NCBI GenBank assembly: GCA_035771165.1
Contig: JAWNZC010000114.1
Location: forward strand, 2,537,001-2,601,000
Direction of reading: 5' to 3'
DNA length: 64,000 bases
Origin: Paragorgia papillata
Taxonomy: Eukaryota > Cnidaria > Anthozoa > Scleralcyonacea > Coralliidae
In this document: positions 43,101-61,717 of the stretch, piece after piece
Layout of the letters: every line of letters starts with the position of its first letter
How positions within the stretch are numbered: the stretch's first letter is position 1
Position numbers and translations under genes: made by a program
Notes under the pieces: model-generated
Databases searched by the model: none
Seen by the model: only the letters and a program-made list of their open reading frames with translations
What the model was told of the DNA's origin: nothing

Positions 43101-46100
43101 CTATTCTCAGCAGTTTACCATCTTTTCATTTTGCTCTATCCGAAACACTGCCTACGCAACACTCTACTTTTTTACACTCTGTCATTGATTTATTTAGTTT
43201 ATTACTTTAGCATTCTTTAGGGTATGTAATATCCTAACAATTGTTATAAAAAATGTATTTTTCCCAGGGGTATAAATATCGAAAACAACCTCGGTCTACC
43301 ATCTGAGTTCCAGTGGCTCAATGGTGAGAGCGTCCGGTTGGCATTTGGAAGGTTGTGGGTTCGAGTCCCGTCTGGAGCTCAGAGTTTTTATCTGAGTTTA
43401 ACTTACGACAGCTTGAAGAACAAAACAAACGAAACTATATTTTCCGGTTCATTCTACTCAGAGTTGGAAAAAAGCTGCGGGTATGCAGGTACCACCCGGA
43501 GGAAGGTTTACTTTAGTGAGGAAGGTTTAAAGTGAAAACACGTGAAACAACACATTCGGTAATCTGAGAAAGTTACAATTGATCAAGCAAGGTGTCGAGA
43601 AGAAATGCGATTTGCAGCAAAACATTGGCTAACCAACAATTATGCAGCACTGGCAGTGGCAGCAGTTACATGTGTGAGACATGTACGCTGATGTCTGCTG
43701 TGACTTCTGTATCTTCGCAGCAGTCGAGGGTAGTTGGCGGGCTATCAGTCAGCAGTGGTCAGTTATTAGTAGCTATTGTAGTATGCCAAAGCTTACCTAG
43801 GAAAACCTAGAAACCAAGGTACTGTAAAAGTCACGCAGTATTTATGAACGTTGCAAAACACAAAATTCTCGCTATATATTTTGAGGAAGGTTATCTAAAC
43901 TTAAAAACCCATCCGGAGGAAGGTTGAATACTTTTTCCAACTCTGATTCTACTAGCATAAGTATATGAGAGTAGGCTCTTACGTGAATGAGGGATGACGA
44001 GGAACATACGCAAGGCTAAAAATAGGTTGTCTAGACTCCTGGTTTTTCAACACTGTTAAGTGAGTACTAGTGTGTCGGATGTCAAACACGTAACATTCAC
44101 CATTACGAAGGCCAGAATAAATATAATTTGAATCACTCGTATTCCAAGCACATGACAACACTCCCGTTGGGTTAGTGTATCTAAGAACAGGAAAGAAAAA
44201 AAATATGAAGTGGGCAACATTTTTCTTCAAGTTACGTTGCAAGTTCAAAAGCGTTGTTGAACGTATTACCACATTGTCACGCAACAATGATTTTGTTGCA
44301 AGTTGAGAAAATTTGTTGAAAAAAGTAGACTCCAGTTCTACTTGCTGCAACATGATGATTCAACTTGCGACAGAATCATTGTTTTTACAAGAATACTAGG
44401 GATCTATCACTTACGATAAAACAGTGTTGTTGGTTTGAACATTTGTTATTTTGAGCATGTTATCCATACTACACGTAAGCAGTAAGCCATTGTTCTCAGA
44501 TGAAAATACAGCATCGCGAATGTCTTTGTTATGAATCGGAATAAACTGAGAGTGGTTACTATCAAGAGAACTAATCTGAAGAATAGACAATTAGAATTAG
44601 CATTATTTTATTCTAAGTATACTGAACACTATAGCACTAACTGGAACATCACCAGCAACAAATACCAGAAACAACAACAATAGTAGCACCAATAGCAGCA
44701 CCAATACCAATACCACCACCAGCAGCACCACCACCAATACCAGCACCACCACCAATACCAGAACTAATACCACCACCACCACCACTAATACCACCACCAC
44801 CACCAATACCAGCACTAATACCACCACCACTAATACCACCACCAATACAGCACTAATACCACCACCAATACCAGCACTAATACCACCCCACCAATAGCAG
44901 CACCAATACCACCACCAATACCAGCACTAATACCACCACCACCACCAATAGCAGCACCAATACCACCACCAATACCAGCACTAATACCACCACCAATACC
45001 AGCAGCATCACCAATATGAGCACTAATACCACCACCAATACCATCACCAATACCAGCAGCATCACCAATATGAGCACTAATACCACCACCAATACCAGCA
45101 CCATCACCAATATGAGCACTAATAGCACCACCAATACCAGCAGCATCACCAATATGGGCACTAATACCACCACCAATACCAGCACTAATACCACCACCAA
45201 TACCAGCAGCATCACCAATATGAGCACTAATACCACCACCAATACCAGCACCATCACCAATATGAGCACTAATACCACCACTAATACCACCACCAATACC
45301 AGCAGCATCACCAATATGAGCACTAATACCACCACTAATACCACCACCAATACCAGCAGCATCACCAATATGAGCACTAATACCACCACCAATACCAGCA
45401 CCATCACCAATATAAGCACTAATACCACCACCAATACCAGCACCATCGCCAATATGAGCACTAATACTACCACCAATATCAGCACCATCACCAATACATT
45501 CTTATTTTCATGCTCAAGACTATACACTAACTTAGACAAACAACTTTCACAAACATACTGAGTCTGTTATGTAGAATATTTAAACACAACAATTAGAAAA
45601 GCATGGTGTTTCAGACCAACTGTCAAAGTACCTTTAGAACACCGTATCCAGGAAAGAGTTGGTTTGGAGAAGGTTTAGAGACAACTAGAATACCAGTGTA
45701 CGAATCATAATCCATCACACGTGCTCCACACTAAATTACAACAAAAAATATTACATGAGAAGGTCGAGCAAATCCTACATGTATTGTACACTATAGCACC
45801 ATGCAATAAAGAAGTCATTGTGGTCATGCCTGGCCATTTAAGGTGAGACACTAGGCCCTCTGTTCTCGCTAGAGGGCTTGCATTGCGGAGGTCTGGAACC
45901 TAGCCCTCGTGGAGATTTAGAAGGCCAAGTGACTACTAGGCTGTGATGATATACCTGTGACACTTGCCAGGAGTTCTGCCTGATGTACTTGCAGTTTGCC
46001 GCACGTCCCTGAGAACTTGACCCTTGTGAACTTGACCTTTGAAATCTTGAAGCTTGTCTATTAACATTAATATTTTTCTCACATCATACTTGGAATAAAT

Positions 46101-47688
46101 TATAATTAAATCTTGAATAAAGACCCCATATACACTTGCTAAGGTCAAATTTCACCCTCCATGCATATCTTTAATTTAGTAGAATTTTACAAGCAAGTTT
46201 TTACTAGCATAATTATAATTTTAGATCTTCTTACTTTACTTGCCATTCCAACTCTGACTTCAATCTCTCACATTCAGCTCTGGCGAAATTAAAATGCGAT
46301 AAAGCTTTCATTTTAGCCTCTTCAGCTTCCTTCCTTGCAGACTTTTCTTGTTCTAATTGTTTCAGCATATGGTCTCTCTCGTACGTGTCAATTGCCTTTA
46401 CAACACTCGCATAAATAGGACGAATGTGCTTTGCTTTGGCTGGAGCATTACATTTTGGACACTTGTTTTGATTCTTTCCTGCAAGCCATTTTTCAATACA
46501 ACTTTAAAAGAATTCAAAAATAATGGTATTGGTAAGATTGAATATTGCTTAATTATTAATTAATAATAATTATTATATAAAACATAGTGGTTTATTGGTG
46601 TTTCCACCACTAATAAATCGATAATCTCACATGTGTGATCATTCATGATAAACTCAGTTAAATGTTTTAATTTGTACATATATTAGTATGGTACTTTCAG
46701 CTTGGAGTTTGTAATTTTTTGTTACTCCTACAGATCATAACTCATTTGTAATTTTATATATCTAAAGCAATGTTAATTATAAACATTATAATTTATTATA
46801 TATTTATTTATTGATGTAAAATGCAAAATAAATTCATTTTTGGATAAAGTTAGATTTTCAGGTATAAAATACCTTTTTCCAAAAAGATGACCACAATTCA
46901 AACATGCCAATCGATGATCACCAGAAATTGTCCACGGCTCAAAACAAATCGGACAGCATTGACCCTACAAAAGTTTGATGATGATAAAAGACTAACCCAT
47001 TCCTACCTGAGTTGGCCAAAAACAACGCTTTAATATTTTACTCTGTCTAACACCAGATGATTTTACTCATCTAGGAAGTATCCCTACCCCACAATTCTAG
47101 GAAATACCTCTACCCCTAAACTCTAGAAAGTACCTCTTACCCCTAAAATTCTAGAGTGTACCCCTACTCCTAAAATTCTAGAAAAATCCTCTACCCCCAA
47201 ATTCTAGGGAGTACCCCTACCCCTAAAGTTGTAGGGAATACTCCCTATATTTCCAGAGAGTACCCCTCCTAGGACCAAGTGGTCAGTTTCATTTTGATCA
47301 AATCCTACTTGCCTAATTCTTACTAAAATAATATTTTTCTGTTTACCTCATCATCTCGTGTTGGTTCAGGTGAGCTGCTTGACCTTTTCTTTCTCTTGGC
47401 TGAGGTGCCTTTAAAATCATCTGGTGACGAATTCTTTGCCACTATACTCACAACATTAATAGCAGTTTGTGCTAAATTTGTTCTACTGTCTTTTAAATGA
47501 CTTCCCTCCGCTGGCGGCTCAGCATTGCTAGCGGACAGTTCAGGGTCAACTTCTGAACTAGGCTGGCTTTGAGCGCGGCTTTGAGCTTGATTTGAAGCTA
47601 AATTTGGTTGTGTAGCAACAACTGGCCTCACTTCAGATACCACTACTTCATCATCAGCATCAATTATTACAATCTGATCCACTGACAT
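40112..47688 (-). CDS. RFWD3: E3 ubiquitin ligase RFWD3, complete, 12 exons, 602 aa
   Basis: Ubiquitin ligase that acts on RPA and RAD51 at stalled forks and in interstrand-crosslink (Fanconi) repair. Exons: 47688-47347, 46964-46873, 46501-46240, 46077-45955, 45730-45632, 44575-44415, 44180-43983, 42792-42689, 42152-42061, 41336-41282, 40955-40819, 40255-40112; all in phase. Residues 1-114 are disordered, with an early acidic [12 protein letters not shown] stretch. RING from C117 ([20 protein letters not shown], then NCGHLF, CIEKWL, KCPKC). Coiled coil about 175-232. WD40 region about 275-600 with motifs shared with vertebrate RFWD3, e.g. [20 protein letters not shown] and the final [15 protein letters not shown]. 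Shorter than human (774 aa) through the disordered N-terminus. Introns hold hammerhead arrays, a SINE and several MITEs. Confidence 0.95.
40342..40793. mobile_element. PIF/Harbinger-like MITE with internal 19-bp repeats, TSD TTA
   Basis: GGCCCGTTTCAAACGCAGG at the left and CGTCTGAAACGGACC at the right, flanked by TTA on both sides (40339-40341, 40794-40796). The interior holds five copies of GAGCGGCAGATTGTATTAG. It fills most of the last RFWD3 intron. Confidence 0.75.
40979..41194. mobile_element. MITE-like element with GTTTC repeats
   Basis: AAGCCTGGCATACACT at the left and AGTGTATGGCGGGCTT at the right, interior of GTTTCGGAAAC / GTTTCAGAAAC palindromic units. TTAA-like flanks on both sides. 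In the RFWD3 intron between exons 10 and 11. Confidence 0.7.
41350..42025. repeat. (CAC/CAT)n tract filling RFWD3 intron 9
   Basis: About 675 bp of CATCACCACCATC-type repeats with a larger sub-repeat (CACAATAACCAAGGTTCACC appears at about 41825, with variants near 41905 and 41990). It occupies nearly all of the intron between 42061 and 41336, ending about 13 nt from the exon-10 acceptor. Confidence 0.95.
42351..42390 (+). ncRNA. Type I hammerhead ribozyme motif (family B, unit 2)
   Basis: TACT (42353-42356, stem I), CTGATGA (42357-42363), A, GGGC-TCT-GCTT stem II with two G-U pairs, GAAA (42376-42379), CG, then TT as 16.1/17. Cleavage is predicted after 42383, with stem I strand AGTA following. 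Stem III is the palindrome ACGT only. Confidence 0.65.
42471..42510 (+). ncRNA. Type I hammerhead ribozyme motif (family B, unit 3)
   Basis: CTGATGA (42477-42483), GAAA (42496-42499), C, GTC (42501-42503) as the cleavage triplet, stem I TACT/AGTA. Stem II GGAC/GCTT contains a mismatch. The first unit of the array has CAGATGA at 42237-42243, a core mutation expected to inactivate it. Confidence 0.65.
42862..43170 (+). mobile_element. Retrozyme-like array 2 with inverted leading fragment
   Basis: Begins with a 68-bp inverted fragment (about 42862-42930) that ends at ATACTGACGT, i.e. at the hammerhead cleavage site of the other strand, and then runs into two direct 120-bp units (cores at 42936 and 43056). 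It lies in the RFWD3 intron between exons 7 and 8, so the two arrays bracket exon 8. Confidence 0.8.
43050..43089 (+). ncRNA. Type I hammerhead ribozyme motif (family B, array 2 unit 2)
   Basis: CTGATGA (43056-43062), GAAA (43075-43078), C, GTC (43080-43082), stem I TACT (43052-43055) / AGTA (43083-43086). The preceding unit has GTGATGA at 42936, a C3-to-G change that should abolish activity. Confidence 0.65.
43305..43445 (+). mobile_element. tRNA(Ala-GGC)-like SINE
   Basis: Bases 43307-43379 fold as a full cloverleaf: acceptor GTTCCAG/CTGGAGC, D stem GCTC/GAGC, anticodon stem TCCGG/TTGGA with loop TTGGCAT (anticodon GGC), T stem GTGGG/CCCGT with loop TTCGAGT. It is followed without a T-run by a body (CAGAGTTTTTATCTGAG, ACGACAGCTTGAAGAAC) that recurs at 48120-48215. 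That recurrence makes it a SINE head rather than a tRNA gene. Confidence 0.75.
43459..43945 (+). mobile_element. hAT-type MITE, 487 bp, perfect 8-bp TSD
   Basis: Ends CAGAGTTGGAAAAA and TTTTTCCAACTCTG. Flanks ATTCTACT at 43451-43458 and 43946-43953 are identical. CAG-starting short inverted ends plus 8-bp duplication define hAT elements. No transposase. A long open stretch inside is not supported as a gene. A half copy lies inverted at 61974-62321. Confidence 0.9.
44640..45500. repeat. (ACCAAT/ACC)n tract with 48- to 60-bp sub-repeat
   Basis: ACCAATACCAGCACTAATAC-type repeats organised in larger units (CAGCAGCATCACCAATATGA recurs many times). Intronic in RFWD3 between exons 5 and 6. The 220-aa frame in it is low-complexity Val/Leu and not a gene. 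Confidence 0.95.
47085..47275. repeat. Degenerate about 33-bp tandem repeat
   Basis: About six units of CTACCCCTAAAATTCTAG(A/G)..GTAC in RFWD3 intron 1. Preceded at 47036-47085 by TTTTACTCTGTCTAACACCA, a fragment of the family seen at 51.5 and 56.3 kb. Confidence 0.8.
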
Positions 47689-47699
47689 CTTTCTTTTCA

Positions 47700-48110
47700 A
47701 AGTTTAAACCAAAGATATCCTGACTTGATCAGCTTTATACTTGATCAAAACATCAACGGTATTTAAAGAAAGAAACAGCGCCAAACACGTCACTTGATAC
47801 TTTCCACAGTTGCCAAATTATAAGCCAATACTTGCAAACCAATCTGCCATCGTTAAATATAAAGCACAATCCAAAAATAACGAAGAAAACAGCCTCAAAA
47901 TGTGCAGCAAATTTTCAAAACATTGCAGCACATGTTGTCAAATGTAAAACCTTTTGTGGCAGTTCCCGCGTGTAATTGAAAAATCGTTACCAACCCCCCG
48001 CACGTGGAAAGAGGAGCACTTCTTTCCATCTGCCAAACTGACATGACGTCATTATTATGAATAACTAGTTTATCAACAAAAAAGAATAAATAAATATCGT
48101 AAACAAGTTT
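47700..48110. other. RFWD3 5' flank
   Basis: Upstream of the RFWD3 start codon. No clear TATA box or X-box. GTAACGATTTTTCAATTACA and GACGTCAT near 48045 (half CRE) are the only notable words. Confidence 0.3.
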
Positions 48111-48117
48111 CTGGCTA

Positions 48118-48215
48118 GTACTTGGAGGTTGTGAGTCGCGTCTGGAGCTCAGAGTTTTACTGTGCTTGAAAACCCACGACAGCTTGTACAACAAAAGCAA
48201 CTGAAACTTTTATCA
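48118..48215 (+). mobile_element. tRNA(Ala)-like SINE, 5'-truncated copy
   Basis: TTGGAGGTTGTGAGTCGCGT, CTGGAGCTCAGAGTTTT and ACGACAGCTTGTACAAC match the right half of the copy at 43305-43445, from the anticodon arm onward. Confidence 0.75.
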
Positions 48216-48666
48216 ATAAATCACAAATATTAACCCTTCCCCTTTACCAAAAATCCCCCCAAAAGTAATCCCAATGATAAGATTAACCTTAAAACTAGCC
48301 CTAACTCATTAAATCTCAACCCTATTAAAAAGAAAAAAAAAACAACAAAAAATGACGTCAGGTCTTTGTTATGTCAGTTTAGTAGATGGAAACTAGTGCA
48401 TGTATTTCACGGAAATTCTACCCATGGTTCCTAGAAACACGGCCAAAGTCTTTGTTCTAAGTTTTTGTTCATTCAGCCAATAGCAGCGTTGCTGTAGAAA
48501 TATTAATGAACGTAAAACAAAAAATTTCTGCCCTTTCAGGCCAACATCAACTTAAATTGCAGCTCATTGTTAACCGTTTTAACGTTAATTCACCGCGTCA
48601 CCAGACAAGTTTAATAGCGTACCATCGAGCTGTTATTTATACCCAGAATACAGACAAACAAACCAA

Positions 48667-48827
48667 GGGGGCTTTCCATTTACACGGTTAGACCGGTCAG
48701 TCCGGTTAAATGGAACACGATTCGTTTGAGACCTGGGATGGTCTGACTGGAAAATTTGGTCCTAATCAAAAGCAAGTCCATTCTGGCCGGACTGATCGGT
48801 CTAACTTTGTCAATTGGAAAGCGCCCC
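48667..48827. mobile_element. MITE with GGGGGCTTTCC ends
   Basis: GGGGGCTTTCCATTTACACG at the left and CAATTGGAAAGCGCCCC at the right; inner arms GGTTAGACCGGTCAGTCCGG and CCGGACTGATCGGTCTAAC. Confidence 0.8.
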
Positions 48828-49648
48828 AAAATTGACTTTCAAATGATTGCAAATGAGCCATTATCTATTGTTCGGACTGCAAGAATTATGGGTAAAAGCA
48901 GGCAAACCTAAATAATGACGTCATCACAACGGACCGCTATTGCATTGATAGCCGTTTTAATTCATGTTCAGCGCGTTTCCAGACAATTTAATTCTACGGA
49001 CTATGTTTTAGCACAATACTGAACACAAAAATTATCGTTTTATGCGATTTTGTTTTCACCGTTCTGTTAATTGGCAACATACAGTACAAAGATCTAATTT
49101 TCTGTCACAACTACATGAGAACTTTATAATTAATTGTTTCCATTCTAGCTGTGTATTTATCTCTTCTGCTGACATTTCTAATAACGCTTTTGATAAAGCC
49201 ATCAAACTTGAAAAAGGAATTATTTGTTTTAAGTATAATTTGTTTTGTGTTGCACAAGCTGAATAAATAAATCAAGGAAATTAAGAAACGAAGAATCACG
49301 TCAGATGATTACATTTTAAAATGAAAACGAGGAGAAACGTAATTTCTTGGTTCAAACGAAACTAAAGATACCACTGATTAGATATTGTGTGAAAAGGTCA
49401 CTGGACAAGAAACCTGAATATCAAATTATTCATGGACATAACTTTTGAAAGGAATGCCGCAAACCGTTTTATATAACCGTCGTGAGAAAAACATCGCTTG
49501 TGCAAACAATTTGAAACAGAAAGTGAAGAATTCAAGAGTCAATTTTACTTGACAAAAGAACGGAAAATCAGGATTTTACTTGAGATTTTACGTTGTTTTT
49601 TCTTAAGCTGAATACTTTAACAGATTTGGATCGCAGGAATCTTTTAAA
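48828..49648. other. Spacer and presumed 5' UTR/promoter of the GPCR gene
   Basis: No exon recognised on either strand. GACGTCATCACAAC near 48918 resembles a CRE. Confidence 0.35.
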
Positions 49649-52247
49649 ATGAGAAATTTTACCGCAAGTTTGCTGCAAAATTCAAGCAACACGGACGCAG
49701 CTTCGTGTCAAAGAAATTACTTCGAAATGTTTACTTTTCTGTTAGCGACGGCAATTAGCTTTTTTTCCAACGCCATATTCTCACTTGCTTTGAGAAAACT
49801 ACGCGCAGAGAAGGAAAACAAGTTTCATTTGGTGGTGAAAATGTTTACTATCAGTAACACAATGGTTGTGATTCCTCTGTTGCCGCTCTCTGTGGCTTCG
49901 TATATCAGTTGCGGCTGGGTTGGTGGGTATGCTTCGTGCGTAATTTCTGGAGTTATTTCCGCGGTATTCCTGGGTTGGTCCGTGTTGTTAATGATGTTAC
50001 TATGTTTCTACAGATACCTAGCTATTGTGAAGCCATTTTATTACAGAACTCGGTTATCACCAAGACGAACGATGATTATAATGGCAGCGACTTTCATGTG
50101 GTGCGTTTGTCATTTAAGTTTACCATTATTTGGTCTAGGTCATTTTCAGGTTCATTCCAAAGGATGGTATTGTTCTATTGATCTAGGATCACGTCGAGCC
50201 ACCGATATCGTTCCTGTGTATTTAATTATTATAGAAGGGATTATTTTTACAGTAGTGTTGCTGTATTTTTATGGATCTTTAAGAATGGTGGTCAATGAAG
50301 AACGGCGTGTTTCACGTCATTTGTCTCCTCAGCAGTTTAGAGGCGCGAATGTGACTGTGATTGGGAAGAAACGAGATGAATTTGCGCGTATGACATTGCT
50401 TTTTGCTGTGGTGTATTGGACATGTTCTTTTCCATATTTGGTAAGTTTTCAAGTAGAGCTATCAAGTCTAGTCTGACGTGGTTAAGAATGAAGTAAAAGT
50501 TAAGTGAAATGAGGTGATATGTTGTGGAATGAAGTGAGATGAAGTGACGTGAGGTGAAGTGATCGAAGTAAAGTGAGGTGAGGTGTGGTGTGGTGAGGTT
50601 TGGTGTGGTGAAGTGTGGTGAGGTGTGTTGAGGTGTGGTGTGGCGAAGTGTGGTGAGGTGTGTTGAGGTGTGTTGAGGCGTGGTGAGGTGTGGTGATGTG
50701 GTGTGACGTGAGGTGAAGTGTGGTGAAGTGAGGTGTGGTGAGGTGTGGTGAGGTGTGGTGAGGTGTGGTGTAGTGAGGTGTGATGTGGTGAAGTGTGGCG
50801 AAGTGTGGTGTGGTGAGGTGTGTTGAGGCGTGGTGAGGTGTGGTGATGTGAGGTGTGGTGATGTGTGGTGTGGTGAAGTGTATGTGGTGTGGTGAAGTGT
50901 GGTGAGGTGTGGTGTGGTGTAGTGAGGTGTGATGTGGTGAAGTGTGGTGTGGTGAGGCGTGGTGAGGTGTGGTCACGTGTGGTGAGATGTGGTAATCAAT
51001 GTTCGATGATTGCCATAGTCATTCTGATCTGATGCTTCTCTCATTGACGAGTGAAATCTTCTTTGGCGTTAAAGCACAGCTGTTCGTGTTTTTATTACAT
51101 AAATTACATAAATCAGCAGTTGACGACAGCGCATTAGTAGATAAACTGAATAAACGATCCTCAAGCTAATATTGTTCTTCTCTTTAGGGCTACCGTGCAG
51201 TAGTAGTGTTCTCTAATGGCAATTACCACAATGAAAATGCTTATTTCTACACTCAGATGATCGCTTACATTAATTCCTTTTTAAACATCGTTGTCTTCCT
51301 CCTGATGAACAAACAATACAGACACGCAATGAAGGAATGGTTGGGGATAAGGAGTACAGTTGTGTGTAAGTTGGGACGTTTATGGATCGTAAATAGTAGT
51401 ATAGTGTTGGTACAGTGTAGGTTAACTTAATGCACGCGTCTGGCATTGCTGTGACCCGTGTTTGACTCCTGTTGATGCAGTTATCTGGGACCTCTCCTTG
51501 TGCTGAATAAAATCGTCTGGCGTTAGCCAGAATAAAATACTAAAGACTCGTTTTCAGGCTTCAAAGTGTTAAAGAGATATAGGTTTTAACACTTTGAGGC
51601 CTGGACCTCTCCCTGTGCTGAACAAAATCGTCTGGAGTTAGCCAGAATAAAATACTAAAGACTCGTCTTCAGGCTTCAAAGTGTTAAAGAGATAGTGCTG
51701 AATAAAATCGTCTGGCGTTTAATAGCCAGATAAAATACTTAAATACTAAAGACTCGTAAAAACTTTCTCCTGTGCAAATTGGATTTAGTATTCTGCCTAA
51801 GGCCAAACGATTCTATTTACCTTGAGGAAGCCATCGGACGTGAATGAATTATTAAAATAAGTTTTTAATCAAATATTTTTGCACGACTCATGTAGGCAAT
51901 AGCTCAGGTCCAAATGGACAACAATTACAAATTGGTCAGAGTACGGTGGAAGGACTTCCAGCACCAATTGAGATGTATTATGAAAGTACTTCAGTATGAT
52001 TCCTATCTCACCTTCGAGAACTGATTGATGGATAATAGATGGAGGAAAGAAGAATAGTCGACGTTCAACACGACCCTTCACCGCTTCACGCACATATCAA
52101 GCCGCCAACAAATCTCATCGGATACGGCCATCCCGCGCCAGACACAAACTTGCGCTTTCCTGCAGACTCAAACGATGGCGCATCCCAGAGCATTGCACAC
52201 TACCTGTCTGCATGTGTGACTCGAGCGGTGTGGAAACCTGGAGATGA
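49649..52247 (+). CDS. Class A (rhodopsin-like) orphan GPCR, 3 exons, 392 aa
   Basis: Exons 49649-50440, 51188-51365, 52039-52247, in phase. Seven hydrophobic helices: TM1 about 26-50, TM2 62-88, TM3 96-122, TM4 140-165, TM5 185-212, TM6 250-268 (FAVVYWTCSFPYL, a CWxP-like proline kink), TM7 in exon 2 (YTQMIAYINSFLNIVVFLLM, replacing NPxxY). The DRY motif is altered: FYRYLAIVKP at the end of TM3. Cys before TM3 and in loop 2 (GWYCSID) can form the usual disulfide. N-glycosylation sites NFT and NSS near the N-terminus. Exon 3 gives a basic, Ser/Thr-rich tail (GGKKNSRRSTRPFTASRTYQ). A second frame in exon 3 is also open, so the tail is less certain. Ligand unknown. Confidence 0.85.
50505..50995. 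repeat. (TGGTGAGGTG)n minisatellite in GPCR intron 1
   Basis: About 490 bp of GGTGAGGTGTGGTGAAGTG-type 5- and 10-bp units, beginning about 65 nt after the exon-1 donor. On the transcript strand many units read GGTGAGG, which resembles a 5' splice site. Confidence 0.95.
51475..51765. repeat. Tandem/foldback repeat with AAAATCGTCTGGCGTTAGCC
   Basis: Three copies of GTGCTGAATAAAATCGTCTGG.. followed by GACTCGT..AGGCTTCAAAGTGTTAA, with the inverted TTAACACTTTGAGGCCTG between the first two. Related copies at 56275-56450, 47036-47085 and 63935-63975. Lies in GPCR intron 2. Confidence 0.8.
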
Positions 52248-52750
52248 CGTGGATAAACTGCGTCAACTAGACAACGAGAGAGTTAAACGGGAGTGACGTT
52301 GTCTTGATGCCAGTAACAGAAGCTTATATCTGTAGTATTCTTCTTTCATTTAGTATTCATTTCCACATTAGTTTATAGCGCCATTTTCTGCATCCTTCTA
52401 TAAAGAAATCGTCAGAGCTTGGCTGCCACACACGTTCCAGCTTCGTCTTGTCCTTTGTCTTGATATTTCCTAACTTAGTTGTACTAAAGAACATATGAAG
52501 ACCACTCTCTAGTTTAATAATAATGCTTTACGTCAGTTGTGACGTGGTAATATCTTAACATAGCACATATAACATGCAGTTTGTACAGTGATCTGGGTAT
52601 ATTACAATCATCATTTATCATACAAAGAATCTTAACACCAGTTTACACTAAATATTTTTGCTGTCATTATAGTTTCCTCATGTGATTTTGATTTAATATC
52701 GTTTGTGTAAACACCGCTCAGCGGTTTCTTCGCGAATAATGTTTCGTACG
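52248..52750. other. GPCR 3' flank
   Basis: Presumed 3' UTR and spacer. No further gene seen. Confidence 0.35.
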
Positions 52751-52754
52751 CTTC

Positions 52755-52942
52755 AAGTTTGTTTGTATAGTTTTTTGTTTGTTTGCTTGCTCGCATGCTT
52801 GTTTATTTATTTGTTTGTTTGTTTGTTTGTTTGTTTTTGTTTGTTTGTTTGTTTGCTTGCTTGCTTCCTTCCTTGCTTCCTCTCTTCCATGCTTGCTTAT
52901 TTGTTTATTTGCTTGTTTGTTTATTTGCTTGTTTGTTTGACC
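52755..52942. repeat. (TTTG)n/(CTTG)n microsatellite
   Basis: TTGTTTGTTTGTTTGCTTGC-type repeats. The open frames on both strands are low-complexity artefacts. Confidence 0.9.
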
Positions 52943-53080
52943 AATCATTAGAGAGATTCAAATTCGAGCCCTGACTGAGCCGCTCAGAAACAACGTACCA
53001 CTGAGTTAGTAGTTAAGCTTGATGTCAGACTATCAAACGTGTCAGTCACAATGCCGTTCTCCTTAAACGACCACGCATGA

Positions 53081-61329
<8,249 letters not shown>

Positions 61330-61420
61330 GATTTCTAAAAAAAAAAGAAACATAACAAATTAATAACAATTATTTGTTTTTTCCCACGGTCCACCAAGGT
61401 CAAAGTGGATTTTGAAGTAA

Positions 61421-61514
61421 TATATCCAACACGAGTCAGTGTTCTTCCTCCGATTTTAACCCACTTGGCTGTATTTAGACATCGGAGGATGAACACTGAC
61501 GAGTGTTGGATATA
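61421..61514. mobile_element. Foldback MITE upstream of the GABA-B gene
   Basis: TATATCCAACACGAGTCAGT at the left and ACTGACGAGTGTTGGATATA at the right; TCTTCCTCCGAT pairs with ATCGGAGGATGA. A single end (ACTGACTCGTGTTGGATATA) occurs at 32278-32297 beside other repeats. Confidence 0.85.
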
Positions 61515-61539
61515 GCTTCTCAAACGGATCAATATTTTA

Positions 61540-61680
61540 AGAGAAAATCGACCTCAAAGTTTGCTAAATTTGACTGTAATCTTCCTCCGATTTCTAAATA
61601 CTGATTAAATCTTGATTTCTTTTGAATTTTCCTCATGAATTATTAATGAGTTTGAGAAATATTAATCTCTTAATTCTTTG
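61540..61680. repeat. Interspersed repeat fragment, inverted copy of 31640-31800
   Basis: AATCGACCTCAAAGTTTGCT, AATCTTCCTCCGATTTCTAA and CCTCATGAATTATTAATGAG are the complements of the words at 31.6-31.8 kb. Confidence 0.75.
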
Positions 61681-61717
61681 AAACTTGAAAGTTTTCATAA
61701 TTTCATGGCGATAATGT

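Noticed and set aside
43592..43810. 72-aa frame inside the hAT MITE
   Set aside because: Lies wholly in a non-autonomous element; no transposase features.
44603..45561. 220-aa Val/Leu frame and 181-aa Asn/Thr frame
   Set aside because: Artefacts of a trinucleotide tract inside an RFWD3 intron.
47686..47700. RFWD3 start four codons upstream (MKRK..)
   Set aside because: The upstream codon is TTG, not ATG; the first ATG is at 47688.
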